A stretch of DNA of 64,000 nt from Polyangiaceae bacterium (GTDB taxonomy: Bacteria; Myxococcota_A; Polyangia; Polyangiales; Polyangiaceae), in assembly GCA_013361525.1 (NCBI GenBank), contig JABFXY010000004.1, positions 1 through 64,000 on the forward strand, written 5' to 3'. The notes under the pieces are model-generated. The model saw only the letters and a list, made by a program, of their open reading frames with translations. It searched no databases and was not told the origin of the DNA. Of this stretch, positions 16,280-25,377 are shown piece by piece. The position numbers were made by a program, and so were the translations under genes. Numbering within the stretch: the first letter of the stretch is position 1; each line of letters starts with the position of its first letter.

Positions 16280-16374
16280 CGTTCACCCGCTCGTGAACGC
16301 CCAACGGTGGACGTTCGGGCCCTCGGGGGTGGGCGTTTGCGCTCGCTTCGACGCGGCTCCGGTGAACGTTCGGG
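16280..16374 (+). promoter_or_regulatory. Operator-like repeat cluster upstream of the 16,384 gene
   Basis: The 132-bp gap holds a perfect palindrome CGTTCAC-N6-GTGAACG (16,280-16,299) and two direct repeats, GGTGGACGTTCGGG (16,306-16,319) and GGTGAACGTTCGGG (16,361-16,374), which share the GAACG/CGTTC core. They follow two DNA-binding protein genes directly and precede a start codon by 10 bp, as expected for an operator. Confidence 0.55.
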
Positions 16375-16383
16375 GAGGATGAT

Positions 16384-17529
16384 GTGACTCGCAGGATCCT
16401 GGACCAAAACACCTACCAATCGCTCGTGGATGCCTTCCGCCAATGCCCAGGGAACGCCATGCGAGCGTCCAGACTAACGGGCCTCGATAGAAGGAGCTGT
16501 GCTCGGGCGTGGAAGAAGGGCTGGCCAGAGAGGGGTCCGAGCTTCCGCCCCATCAAAGACGTCATCGCCGAAGAGGGGGAAGCAGCGCGTGTTGCTGCCG
16601 CCGCGAAGCTTCGAGCCCAGGCCGACGCCGAAGCGAAGCTTGGTGCTCTGCGCTCCGACGAGCGCGTGCGCGCCGAGACCGAAGAGATCGCGCTCCGTGC
16701 CGCAGGTCGCAAAGGCCTCGGGGAGATCGTCCGCGCCGCCCTGGATCGCGGGCCGCTCCTCCGGAAACTGCTCGACAGGCTGGAGGTCGAGACCGCGAAG
16801 CCCGACGTTGCGGTGAAGGACGTCCTCGCGGCGATCCGCGAAGTCCACAAGGTGCTGTCGTCCTTGCCCGAGCTCTCGAAGCTCGTCAGCGAAACCGGGC
16901 GCGACGTGAGGGAGGAGCGAGGAGAAGCGGCGGCCCAGTCGGCGGGAGCTCTGCCCGGCGCTCCTCAAACGGAGAGCGAAGCGATCGCCGAGCTCGTGGC
17001 GCTCGTCGGGATGGTCGGCGCGATGCTGGACCACGACCCCGACGCCAAGCCCAGCTTCGAGGGTGGGGACGGACCGCCGTGGGAGCCAGCTCCCCGCATC
17101 CGTGTCGTCGACATCGCGCCCCAGCTCAACCGCCTGATGGGCGCAGTCACCAGGCGGATCCGCGGCGGTGAGCTCGGCCGAGACCACGAGTCGCGGTCGA
17201 TGCGAGGCGTAGCCGCCGAGCTGGTCGAAGCGATGGATGAGCTTGGTGCTGGCTCGAACGCGTCGACGGGAGCAGCCCCGGCAGCGCTGCCGCTCTCATT
17301 GCACCGCGAGTTTCAGGCCGCGGGTCTGCTCGAGAGCCCGACGGAAACGAAGGCGACTCCCTCGGTCGAGCCGACGCCTCCGACGAACGAGCCCGGAAGG
17401 CGCGTCGTCGTCGAGCGCATTACCGTCGAGCAGGTGACCGTGGAGCCCGAGGCCCTTGCGGACGGCGGATTCTCGTCCCCCGGCCAGCGCCGAGCCTACG
17501 AAAAGAGCCGTCGCGGGCGCGGCTGGTGA
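16384..17529 (+). CDS. Hypothetical DNA-binding-like protein (terminase small-subunit-like N-terminus)
   Basis: 381 residues from GTG at 16,384 with GGGAGG upstream. Residues 10-40 (YQSLVDAFRQCPGNAMRASR, then LTGLDRRSCARAWKKGW) form a helix-turn-helix like the one that opens phage small terminase subunits. Residues 60-190 are Ala/Glu-rich helices, probably coiled coil. Residues 200-290 include AIAELVALVGMVGAMLDHD. The tail carries repeats of VE-ITVEQVTVEPEAL. No nuclease or ATPase motif is present. It may be a DNA-recognition protein for packaging or replication, with low certainty. Confidence 0.45.
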   Translation: MTRRILDQNTYQSLVDAFRQCPGNAMRASRLTGLDRRSCARAWKKGWPERGPSFRPIKDVIAEEGEAARVAAAAKLRAQADAEAKLGALRSDERVRAETEEIALRAAGRKGLGEIVRAALDRGPLLRKLLDRLEVETAKPDVAVKDVLAAIREVHKVLSSLPELSKLVSETGRDVREERGEAAAQSAGALPGAPQTESEAIAELVALVGMVGAMLDHDPDAKPSFEGGDGPPWEPAPRIRVVDIAPQLNRLMGAVTRRIRGGELGRDHESRSMRGVAAELVEAMDELGAGSNASTGAAPAALPLSLHREFQAAGLLESPTETKATPSVEPTPPTNEPGRRVVVERITVEQVTVEPEALADGGFSSPGQRRAYEKSRRGRGW

Positions 17530-17646
17530 TCTTCAATGGATGATGATCCCATATTCGACTGGGCTTTTCCCATACGCCCGGCGAATCCACGGGACCCCGT
17601 GAGTTCTCGCGTGACTCGGTAGCAGCGAATCCCAGATAACCAGAGG

Positions 17647-18363
17647 ATGGGATTTCCTCGATCAAAGCGGCCAAACCGCACAAGAGCGGTCGGCTATATC
17701 CGTGTTTCGACAGACCAACAGGCGGATCGCGGTCTTTCGCTGAGTGCTCAGCGAGCGAAGGTCCGCGCCTACGCGAAGCTGCACGACATCGAGCTCGTGG
17801 ACATCCTGGTGGACGCGGGGCTGAGCGCCACCACGCTCGAACGTCCCGGGCTGCAACGCGCCCTCCAGATGCTGCGTCGGCGCGAGGCTGACGCCATCCT
17901 CGTCGTCGCCCTCGACCGGCTCACGAGGAGCGTCCACGACCTCGGCCTGCTCCTCAAGAAGGCATTCCGCGACGGACGCGGCGAGCTCCTCAGCGTGAAC
18001 GAGAGCATCGACACGCGATCCGCGGCAGGCCGCCTGCTCATCCACATCATCGGCTCCGTTGCAGAGTGGGAGTCCTCTCGAATCGGCGAGCGCACCTCGG
18101 CGGCGATGCGCGAGCTCAAGACCCAGGGGCGCTACACGGGCGGCATCACCAAGTTCGGCTTCGAGCTCGGGCCCGACGGCCAGCACCTGCACCCAGTCCC
18201 TCGAGAGCAGGCCATCGTCGCACGAGCTCGGGAGCTTCGAGCCCTGGGCCTCACGATGCGCGAGATCGCCCTGCGCCTCGAAGTCGAGGGCGCTCGGGGC
18301 CGGAGCGGCCGACCTCTTCGCGAGGGTCAGGTCCAGCGCATCGTTCGAGAGGAGGCAGCATGA
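17647..18363 (+). CDS. Serine recombinase (resolvase/invertase family)
   Basis: 238 residues from ATG at 17,647. The catalytic motif VGYIRVSTDQQADRGLSL places the nucleophile at S21. The arginine region follows as DAILVVALDRLTRSVHDLG, with the usual R-L-T-R spacing. A long helix (SVAEWESSRIGERTSAAMRE) leads to a short C-terminal helix-turn-helix (GLTMREIALRLEVEGARG). The length fits the small resolvase/invertase group rather than large serine integrases. Within the element it could resolve multimers, or invert the segment flanked by the 34-bp repeats at 9,193-9,604; the latter is untested inference. The next gene overlaps its stop by four bases. Confidence 0.85.
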   Translation: MGFPRSKRPNRTRAVGYIRVSTDQQADRGLSLSAQRAKVRAYAKLHDIELVDILVDAGLSATTLERPGLQRALQMLRRREADAILVVALDRLTRSVHDLGLLLKKAFRDGRGELLSVNESIDTRSAAGRLLIHIIGSVAEWESSRIGERTSAAMRELKTQGRYTGGITKFGFELGPDGQHLHPVPREQAIVARARELRALGLTMREIALRLEVEGARGRSGRPLREGQVQRIVREEAA

Positions 18364-18692
18364 ATCCCCTCGAGTTCCACCCCTTCGTTCAAGGCGATTG
18401 GTTCGGCTTTGGAGGCGCCACTCCTTTCGCTGACGGCTCCGACCCCGTCGTGGCGGTCATCTGCGTCGACGGCGTCGAAGGCCTCGTCATCGTCGATGGT
18501 CAGGGCGTCTTCGTCACGACCGCCCAGAAGCTCGACGCCGCGACAGCCCCCGAGGGTGCGACCGTCGAGAGGACCTGGTGGCTCAAGCACGGCAGCTCCC
18601 TCACGACTCGCGCGACGCTCCTTCTTCGGGCCGAGACGACCAGCGTCCGGCTTCTGGCGCTCGGCTTCGACCCCGTTCGGCAGGAGGGCTGA
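18360..18692 (+). CDS. Hypothetical protein of the element
   Basis: 110 residues from ATG at 18,360, overlapping the recombinase stop by ATGA. It is beta-rich (DPVVAVICVDGVEGLVIVDG, TTSVRLLALGFDP) with aromatic residues near the start (FVQGDWFGFGGATPF). No motif is recognised. Its position suggests an accessory protein co-expressed with the recombinase. Confidence 0.5.
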   Translation: MNPLEFHPFVQGDWFGFGGATPFADGSDPVVAVICVDGVEGLVIVDGQGVFVTTAQKLDAATAPEGATVERTWWLKHGSSLTTRATLLLRAETTSVRLLALGFDPVRQEG

Positions 18693-18695
18693 CCC

Positions 18696-19238
18696 GTGTG
18701 GATCTTCCTTCCTCAGGGCTTCGTGTCCGTGGTCGCAGACCGCAATGACCCCACTCGGCTCCTCGTTCGCGCACGTGCTCGTGCGGACCTCGAAAAGCTC
18801 ACGCAGTCGCTCGAGATCAGGCCGACGATCAGCCACACGCCCCACGCCGACTACCCGTATCGGCTCACCATCGAGCGAGAGAAGCTCTCCGCGCTCATCG
18901 CAGAGCACATCGCCGCGATGAAGTACCCGAACTTCAAGGGAGCAATCACCGATCCGTCGCTGCTCCGCTGCGCTCACGAGGTGTGGGACGTGATGCACGA
19001 CCACGAGGACGACGCCGCTCGGAAGGCCGACCGCTACCAGACCATCGTGCACGTGGATCCCGAGACCGAAGCGCCGATCGCCTTCGAGAACGCGCAAGCA
19101 ATCGTCGGCGTCCCCGGGGCGCACAAGAAGAGCCCTCCGAAAGGCGCGCAAAGATGTGCATCAGTGCGCAGTCCGTCAACGCAACAAGCGCACACTCGAC
19201 AGTCCAAACCGGGAAAGAGGTCGTTGCGTAAATCCTAA
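18696..19238 (+). CDS. Conserved phage-type hypothetical protein
   Basis: 180 residues from GTG at 18,696. The opening MWIFLPQGFVSVVADRNDP, the segment LLVRARARADLEKL and the pattern DYPYRLTIEREKLSALI then KYPNFKGAI match a small conserved family found in phages and actinobacterial and proteobacterial islands. Its function is unknown to me. The C-terminal 40 residues are basic and low-complexity. It is the last gene before the leader region of the integrase operon. Confidence 0.5.
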   Translation: MWIFLPQGFVSVVADRNDPTRLLVRARARADLEKLTQSLEIRPTISHTPHADYPYRLTIEREKLSALIAEHIAAMKYPNFKGAITDPSLLRCAHEVWDVMHDHEDDAARKADRYQTIVHVDPETEAPIAFENAQAIVGVPGAHKKSPPKGAQRCASVRSPSTQQAHTRQSKPGKRSLRKS

Positions 19239-19324
19239 ATCGCCGGCGATGTTTCCCCGATGTTTCGTGCATTTTCGGCGCGACGCCGGGCCATCTTGGC
19301 GCCATGATTCCCGAATAACGAAAA

Positions 19325-19354
19325 GCCCCGCGACGGTGAGAACGTCGACGGGGC
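19325..19354 (+). promoter_or_regulatory. Leader hairpin before the integrase operon
   Basis: GCCCCGCGACG (19,325-19,335) pairs with CGTCG-A-CGGGGC (19,343-19,354), an 11-bp stem with one bulged A and a 7-nt loop. It lies 28 nt before the start of the 19,383 gene and resembles the leader hairpin of the primase-like gene at 8,369 in shape and flanks (CGAA before, GAAC or CAAC after). Confidence 0.5.
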
Positions 19355-19382
19355 GAACCCAAAATGGAATTGGAGGTCCATT

Positions 19383-19562
19383 ATGGATTGGCCTGATCGT
19401 GCATTGTTTCGTGGGCCGAAGCAAATCGACCCGCAGCTTCGCGCTGCACTCGAGCGGTTCCTCGCTGGCGAGCGCATCGACGAAGCGGAGCCACCGCCGT
19501 CGATGTCGCTGCTGCTTCCGCTGTCGGTCGGATTCGGCGCGGCGAACGATGAGGCGTCGTGA
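19383..19562 (+). CDS. Small hypothetical protein, first gene of the integrase operon
   Basis: 59 residues from ATG at 19,383 with a good GGAGGT ribosome-binding site 6 nt upstream. It begins MDWPDRALFRGPKQIDPQLR and continues with a helix, ALERFLAGERIDEAE. The stop overlaps the next start (TGATG). Third positions are mostly G/C. No family is recognised. Position and size fit an excisionase-like or regulatory small protein, but no helix-turn-helix is evident. Confidence 0.5.
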   Translation: MDWPDRALFRGPKQIDPQLRAALERFLAGERIDEAEPPPSMSLLLPLSVGFGAANDEAS

Positions 19563-19878
19563 TGAGCGCCGATCTCCTGACCTCGATCGTCGCTCGTTTC
19601 ACGCCGTGGCTGCTCAATTGGGAGCCCATCAACGGCGAGACGTTCTTGGACTTCTACGGCGACGTGCTCGACGAAGCGATCGATCGGCACTTCGCCTCGA
19701 ACAGCGCGGCGTTGCCGTTCGCGCAGGTGCCGCTGCCGCTTCCTACCTCGAAGAAGAGGCCGAGGGCTCGGGAGCGAGCTCCCTACCGACCGATGCACCC
19801 GGTGAGCGAGCTCGATCGTGCAGCCGCTCGCAAGGCGCTGCTCCGAACCGGCAACGTCATCGCTTTGAAGGTGAAGAA

Positions 19879-19882
<4 letters not shown>
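19562..19882 (+). CDS. Small hypothetical protein of the integrase operon
   Basis: 106 residues from ATG at 19,562; a GTG one codon earlier is possible. It starts MSADLLTSIVARFTPWLLNW and is aromatic-rich (EPINGETFLDFYGDVLDEAI). It then turns basic (SKKRPRARERAPYRPMHPVS) and ends with a short helix. Its stop overlaps the GTG start of the integrase. A role as recombination directionality factor is conceivable from position and charge but is not shown by sequence. Confidence 0.5.
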
Positions 19883-21309
<1,427 letters not shown>

Positions 21310-21445
21310 CACGGGTCGTCCGAGAAGATCCCCACAAACGCGCGGGGACCGACGGCCGGGGCCGGGTCCCCTGACGGCGAGGTGCGTTCCATGAAGCGCA
21401 CGGACTTTGATGTGGCGAAAAAGACTACTACGCTCGGCGGTTGCT

Positions 21446-22237
21446 ATGTCCTCGCCCGATCGGCCCAAGGGATCCGACGATTCGTTCGCCGCACTTTTCG
21501 AGAACACCCAGACCAAGGGGCGGCCGAAACGCTTGCGCCGCGGAGACCGCCTCGACGTGAAGGTCGTGGCCCTCGGGCGCGACGCGATCTTCGTGGATTT
21601 GGGCGGCAAACAAGAGGGCTTCTTCGATCGTGTGGAAGCGCTCGGCCGAGACGGTCAGCTGATGGTGGACGTCGGCACGACGGTGCAGGCGATCGTGGTG
21701 GAGGCCGACGGCGAGCGCATCAAGCTGTCGCCTGTGTTCGTGCGCGCCGCGGAGACACCGTCGGTGATCCCGGAGGCCGGCGAAGGCGTCGCCATCCCAC
21801 GCGCGAAGGCAGGTCCGCTGCTCGTCGAGGGCGCGCACGTTCGCGGGACGGTGACGGGCGTCGAGCGTTACGGCGTGTTCGTGCAGCTGCAGGGCACGCA
21901 GGGTCGTCACGGTCGAGGCCTCGTTCCGACGGCCGAGACCAACACGCCGCGCGGTGCCGACCTCCGCAAGCAGTTCCCGGTCGGGAGCGAGGTCGAGGCG
22001 AAGATCCTCGCCATCGCCGAGGATGGGAAGATCCGCCTGTCTTTCAAGGCGCTCACGGAAGACGCCGAGCGCAGCGAGTTCGAGGCGTATCAGCAGGGGC
22101 GTACCGAGAGCACGACCGAGCTCATCCCGCCTCCGACGGACAAGCCGCCGAAGCCCGGTGACAAGCCCGCGAAGCCGAAGCCGAAGCCCGAGCCTCGCAG
22201 CTTGGGAACGCTCGGCGATCTGTTGAAGAAGCGCTGA
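21446..22237 (+). CDS. S1-domain RNA-binding protein
   Basis: 263 residues from ATG at 21,446 (MSSPDRPKGSDD). It has two S1/OB-fold domains. The first is around residues 30-95 (RRGDRLDVKVVALGRDAIFV, DLGGKQEGFFD). The second is around residues 118-195 (VEGAHVRGTVTGVERYGVFV, then GRGLVPTAET and EVEAKILAIAEDGKIRLSFK). The tail is Pro/Lys-rich with PKPGDKPAKPKPKPEP. The two-domain layout resembles ribosomal protein S1-related RNA-binding proteins; the tail suggests a flexible tether. It is the first chromosomal gene right of the tRNA. The RNA target is unknown. Confidence 0.8.
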   Translation: MSSPDRPKGSDDSFAALFENTQTKGRPKRLRRGDRLDVKVVALGRDAIFVDLGGKQEGFFDRVEALGRDGQLMVDVGTTVQAIVVEADGERIKLSPVFVRAAETPSVIPEAGEGVAIPRAKAGPLLVEGAHVRGTVTGVERYGVFVQLQGTQGRHGRGLVPTAETNTPRGADLRKQFPVGSEVEAKILAIAEDGKIRLSFKALTEDAERSEFEAYQQGRTESTTELIPPPTDKPPKPGDKPAKPKPKPEPRSLGTLGDLLKKR

Positions 22238-22255
22238 CGAGCGCTTCGAACGCCG

Positions 22256-22906
22256 TCACTCGACGGCGGCGACGACGGCGCGAGACCGTTGGACGAGCTG
22301 CTCCAACACGTCCGCGTCGTCGATGAAGCCGAGCTTTTGGATGCGGACGAACGCGCCGTCGACCACGAGCTCGATGTCGAAGTCGCGACCGGTGCGCGCG
22401 AGCTCCGACAGGGCCGTTCGAAGCGCCGCGCTTCCGCTCAGGAGCTCGAGATCCGACTCGCGCTCGACGAGCGTGTGCACGCGTGTGGCCGAGCGATCGA
22501 GCCGGACGATGAGCCTCGTGGCCGGGAAATCGCCTCGGAGAGAGTCCCGCGACGCGAGGGCTCGGCCGACGGCGTTCACCTCCATGGCGCCCGGGCGATG
22601 GAGAACGAGCCGAGCGGGGAGGTTGTCGAGCTTGAAGGTGAGGCTGGGAAGACCGTCGTCGCCGTCGCGCACGGATCCCGCGAGGCGTGGCGCCAGCAGC
22701 TCGAACGCAGACTGCACATGTCCGGCTCGACGCGCGGCCGCGCGCCGATAGAGCAAATACATCCCCGTGCAAAACGCGCTCGCGAGAACCAGCGCGACGC
22801 CGACCAGCACGACGCCGCGGTCGACGTTGTCGAAAAGTCCGACGGTTACGTCGAGCACCGGTGCCCGGATCGACGCGAGGAATGACGAGCTCGACACGGC
22901 CGGCAT
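22256..22906 (-). CDS. Membrane-anchored protein of unknown function
   Basis: 216 residues from ATG at 22,906 (MPAVSSSSFLASIR). One transmembrane helix near residues 30-52 (GVVLVGVALVLASAFCTGMY) is followed by a basic stretch (RRAAARR). A cytoplasmic alpha/beta domain with LTFKLDNLPARLVLHRPGAM and FDIELVVDGAFVRIQKLGFI follows. No enzyme motif is recognised. It is divergent from the GST-like gene, with 15 bp between the start codons, so the promoters must overlap. Confidence 0.6.
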   Translation of the reverse strand: MPAVSSSSFLASIRAPVLDVTVGLFDNVDRGVVLVGVALVLASAFCTGMYLLYRRAAARRAGHVQSAFELLAPRLAGSVRDGDDGLPSLTFKLDNLPARLVLHRPGAMEVNAVGRALASRDSLRGDFPATRLIVRLDRSATRVHTLVERESDLELLSGSAALRTALSELARTGRDFDIELVVDGAFVRIQKLGFIDDADVLEQLVQRSRAVVAAVE

Positions 22907-22921
22907 CGTACGCTCGTTTGC

Positions 22922-23632
22922 ATGGCGCCCACGCGCGGAACAGACTCCGGCCCCGTGAACCAACTGCGCTCCAACAAACCGGGAAACGCCGTTCAAATCA
23001 TCGGCCGGAGCAGCTCGCTCTACACGCGGGTGCCCCTCGTCGTCGCCCACGAGCTCGGCGTGCCGTACGAGCTCGCGCCGGTGTTCGACCTGACGACGGC
23101 CGATTCGGCCGTGTACGGCAACAATCCGGCGCTCAAGATACCGTCACTGCGCCGAGCGGGATCGGTCCTCTTCGGCGCGGAGAACGTCTGCCGCGCGCTC
23201 GAGGATCTGTCGGAATCGCGCCGGCGAATCGTGTGGCCGGAGGAGCTTCGTTCGGACCTGTCGCGCAATGCCCAGGAGCTCGTCTGGCATTGCATGGCGG
23301 CGCAGGTGCAGCTGGTCTTCGGCACGATCATCGGGAAGCTGGACAATATCTACTTTACGAAGGCACGCGCCGGCTTCGAGGGTGGCCTTCGCTGGCTCGA
23401 CGAGCATTGCAAGCTCGCGCTCGAGGCGTTGCCGGCAGAACGGGACATCAGCCTGTTCGAGGTCACGCTCCTCTGTTTGATCGAGCACCTCGAGTTCCGC
23501 GGAACGCTCCCCGTGGACCCTTACCCGTCATTGGTCGCATTCGCACGCACGTACGCGACGCGACCTGCGGCACAACAAACCGCGTATCGCTTCGACCCTC
23601 CGCCCGAGCCTGTGGCGACCGAGGCGCGCTGA
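22922..23632 (+). CDS. Glutathione S-transferase-like protein
   Basis: 236 residues from ATG at 22,922. The N-terminal thioredoxin-like domain reads AVQIIGRSSSLYTRVPLVVA, with the Ser-rich loop where GSTs place the catalytic Ser/Tyr, then PALKIPSLRRAGSVLFGAENVCRAL. This carries the cis-proline (IPSL) and the substrate-binding S/E pair region. The C-terminal half is all-helical, as in GSTs. Substrate unknown; a stress or detoxification role follows from the family only. Confidence 0.75.
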   Translation: MAPTRGTDSGPVNQLRSNKPGNAVQIIGRSSSLYTRVPLVVAHELGVPYELAPVFDLTTADSAVYGNNPALKIPSLRRAGSVLFGAENVCRALEDLSESRRRIVWPEELRSDLSRNAQELVWHCMAAQVQLVFGTIIGKLDNIYFTKARAGFEGGLRWLDEHCKLALEALPAERDISLFEVTLLCLIEHLEFRGTLPVDPYPSLVAFARTYATRPAAQQTAYRFDPPPEPVATEAR

Positions 23633-23696
23633 CACCTCGTCGCGGCGCGGAGCCCGAGCCTCGAGCTCCGCACCGACGATTCTGGGTCGAGCAGGT

Positions 23697-23939
23697 TCAG
23701 CGGCCGCTTCCGCGCCAGCCAATCATCGTCTTGCGCGGCACCGCGGTGGGGCCGATCGCGCTGCGGTGTTGGCGGGACCCGGGCCGTCCCCCGCGGCCGA
23801 CTTGATTGGGTTGTTTCGATTTTGCAGTTTGCTGGCTCTTTTGGCTCGAATTGGAATCAGCCTCCGGCGTCGCGGTAGGCTCTGCGCCGTCGGCCAATTC
23901 CGTCGTTGCGTCCGGCCTCAGGTATTTGGGGCTCGTCAT
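23697..23939 (-). CDS. Small hydrophilic protein of unknown function
   Basis: 80 residues from ATG at 23,939 with an excellent AAAGGAG ribosome-binding site. It begins MTSPKYLRPDATTELADG, has a Ser/Gln/Lys-rich middle (SNSSQKSQQTAKSKQPNQV), and ends in a Gly/Arg-rich basic region (IGWRGSGR). It looks unstructured, with no cysteine and no signal peptide. It lies alone between the GST gene and a 400-bp gap. A short disordered or peptide-like product is possible; family unknown. Confidence 0.55.
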   Translation of the reverse strand: MTSPKYLRPDATTELADGAEPTATPEADSNSSQKSQQTAKSKQPNQVGRGGRPGSRQHRSAIGPTAVPRKTMIGWRGSGR

Positions 23940-24339
23940 AAAACGCTCCTTTGGATTGCGAGCTTGCGCTCGATTGGGCGGTTTCTCGGCGAGCGGGCAC
24001 ACGTCACCGGTGCTCCGACCGCGATGCGGTGAAGTCCGATGTGCGCCAAATGGAAGGCTCGATATGCCGTTTCCGCGCGGCGTCACCGACGACGAACGGA
24101 CGTCCCGTCCCCCGAGCCCGCAGAAAAAGAACGCGGGTTCAGGGGACAATATGAATGGCGATCGAACCTCCCAATCGGGTAGCGAAGCGGCGCAGGCCCA
24201 GCGTCGAAGCTGCCTGCTGCACCGGCTCGCCGAGGCGACTGGCAATTGGGATTCGGCTATCGATCGCGCATAGAGGACACGGTGGAGCCGTGTCGCTTCG
24301 ACCTATATCACGCTCTATCGCACTGCGCTCGTCGAATGT
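23940..24339. other. 400-bp gap
   Basis: No convincing gene. It must contain the promoter of the small 23,697-23,939 gene. It also holds a hairpin at 24,114-24,140 (GAGCCCGC and GCGGGTTC, 8-bp stem with one G-T pair). The loop is A-rich, so on the minus strand it reads as T-rich. A 70-codon plus frame starting at 24,064 reads as low complexity and is not accepted. Confidence 0.4.
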
Positions 24340-25377
24340 TTATTCGGCGGGCGGAGGCTCTTCGATCACCGGGCCGAATACGACGTTGCGAACGAGCGCC
24401 GGGCTGCGATTGCCCGCTTCGTCGACCGCAATGACCGAGATTTCGGTCGGGCCTTGGGGGAAGTCCGCCGTCGAGAGGAGGATCGTGGTGGCCGGCGACG
24501 TGCCGGTTGCGACCAGCGCGCCGCCGACCCGGATCTCGAGCGAGACGGGCAGGGGGACATCGTCGGAGGCGGTGACCGTCAGCTCGAACGTGCCGTCGAG
24601 CGATGCGCCCTCTTCAGGCGACGGAACGCCGACCTCCGGGGGAATGCCGTCGATCGTCAGCGGAACGTCGACGACCGCGGTGTTTCCCGCGGCGTCCCAG
24701 AGCTCGAGCTGGCCGACGAACGTGCCCATCGGCAGCTGTTCGACGGGGATGGTGACGAGCGAAAAATCCCACTCGACGCCGAGCGTATCGGGATAGCCGG
24801 GCTCGAGCTGCTCCTCGACGACACTGTCGCCGACCGTCAAACGACACCCTGAAACGACCCACGCATCGGCCATCCAGAAGTTGAAGGTGGATCCTGCTGC
24901 GGGCAGAACCGTCTCGTCGAAGTAGGCGGTCGGCGGCGTGAGATCGACGAGCAAGTCGGTGACCGTGCGCGTCGTCGATGCGCCCGAGAGGTTCTCGACG
25001 ATGACGGACATGGTGCCGAAGCCTTCGCCGAGCTCCGAGCCGGTCGCGGAAACGCTGCCGGAGAACGAGTCGTCGAAGAACGTCGTCGTCGCGAACCGGA
25101 AGGAGAACGTCGCGCTGCTGAGATCGCCGTCCTGGGAGGTCGCCGACACGGTAACGGCGCCGTTCGGGCCGACGGGAGGCCAGTCGGCGATCGACACGTC
25201 GACCGTGGGCGGGATCGGATCGGGTGCGGGCTCGAAGCAGTCACCCTCGCCGCAGCAATCGAAGCACTCGGTCTCGTCGTCCTCGCTGAGGGCGATGCCG
25301 AGCGCGACCCATTCACAGCCTGTTGCGCCGAAGCTCGCGATCGAAGCGAGGATCAAAGTGAGGGCGACGTTTTTCAC
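24340..25377 (-). CDS. Lipoprotein with Ig-like repeats
   Basis: 345 residues from ATG at 25,377. The signal MKNVALTLILASIASFGATG ends in a lipobox before Cys21. A short cysteine-rich segment (ECFDCCGEGDCFEP) follows. Then come three or four bacterial Ig-like/fibronectin-type units, with repeated DLTPPTA, DGIPPEV and WDAAGNTAVV or VDEAGNRSPAL patterns. It is a likely surface or periplasmic adhesion or structural protein. Its start overlaps the stop of the LVIVD lipoprotein gene (ATGA), so the two form an operon. Confidence 0.7.
   Translation of the reverse strand: MKNVALTLILASIASFGATGCEWVALGIALSEDDETECFDCCGEGDCFEPAPDPIPPTVDVSIADWPPVGPNGAVTVSATSQDGDLSSATFSFRFATTTFFDDSFSGSVSATGSELGEGFGTMSVIVENLSGASTTRTVTDLLVDLTPPTAYFDETVLPAAGSTFNFWMADAWVVSGCRLTVGDSVVEEQLEPGYPDTLGVEWDFSLVTIPVEQLPMGTFVGQLELWDAAGNTAVVDVPLTIDGIPPEVGVPSPEEGASLDGTFELTVTASDDVPLPVSLEIRVGGALVATGTSPATTILLSTADFPQGPTEISVIAVDEAGNRSPALVRNVVFGPVIEEPPPAE

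Noticed and set aside
24064..24273. Possible 70-codon plus gene
   Set aside because: No ribosome-binding site, disordered composition and it contains the 24,114-24,140 hairpin.
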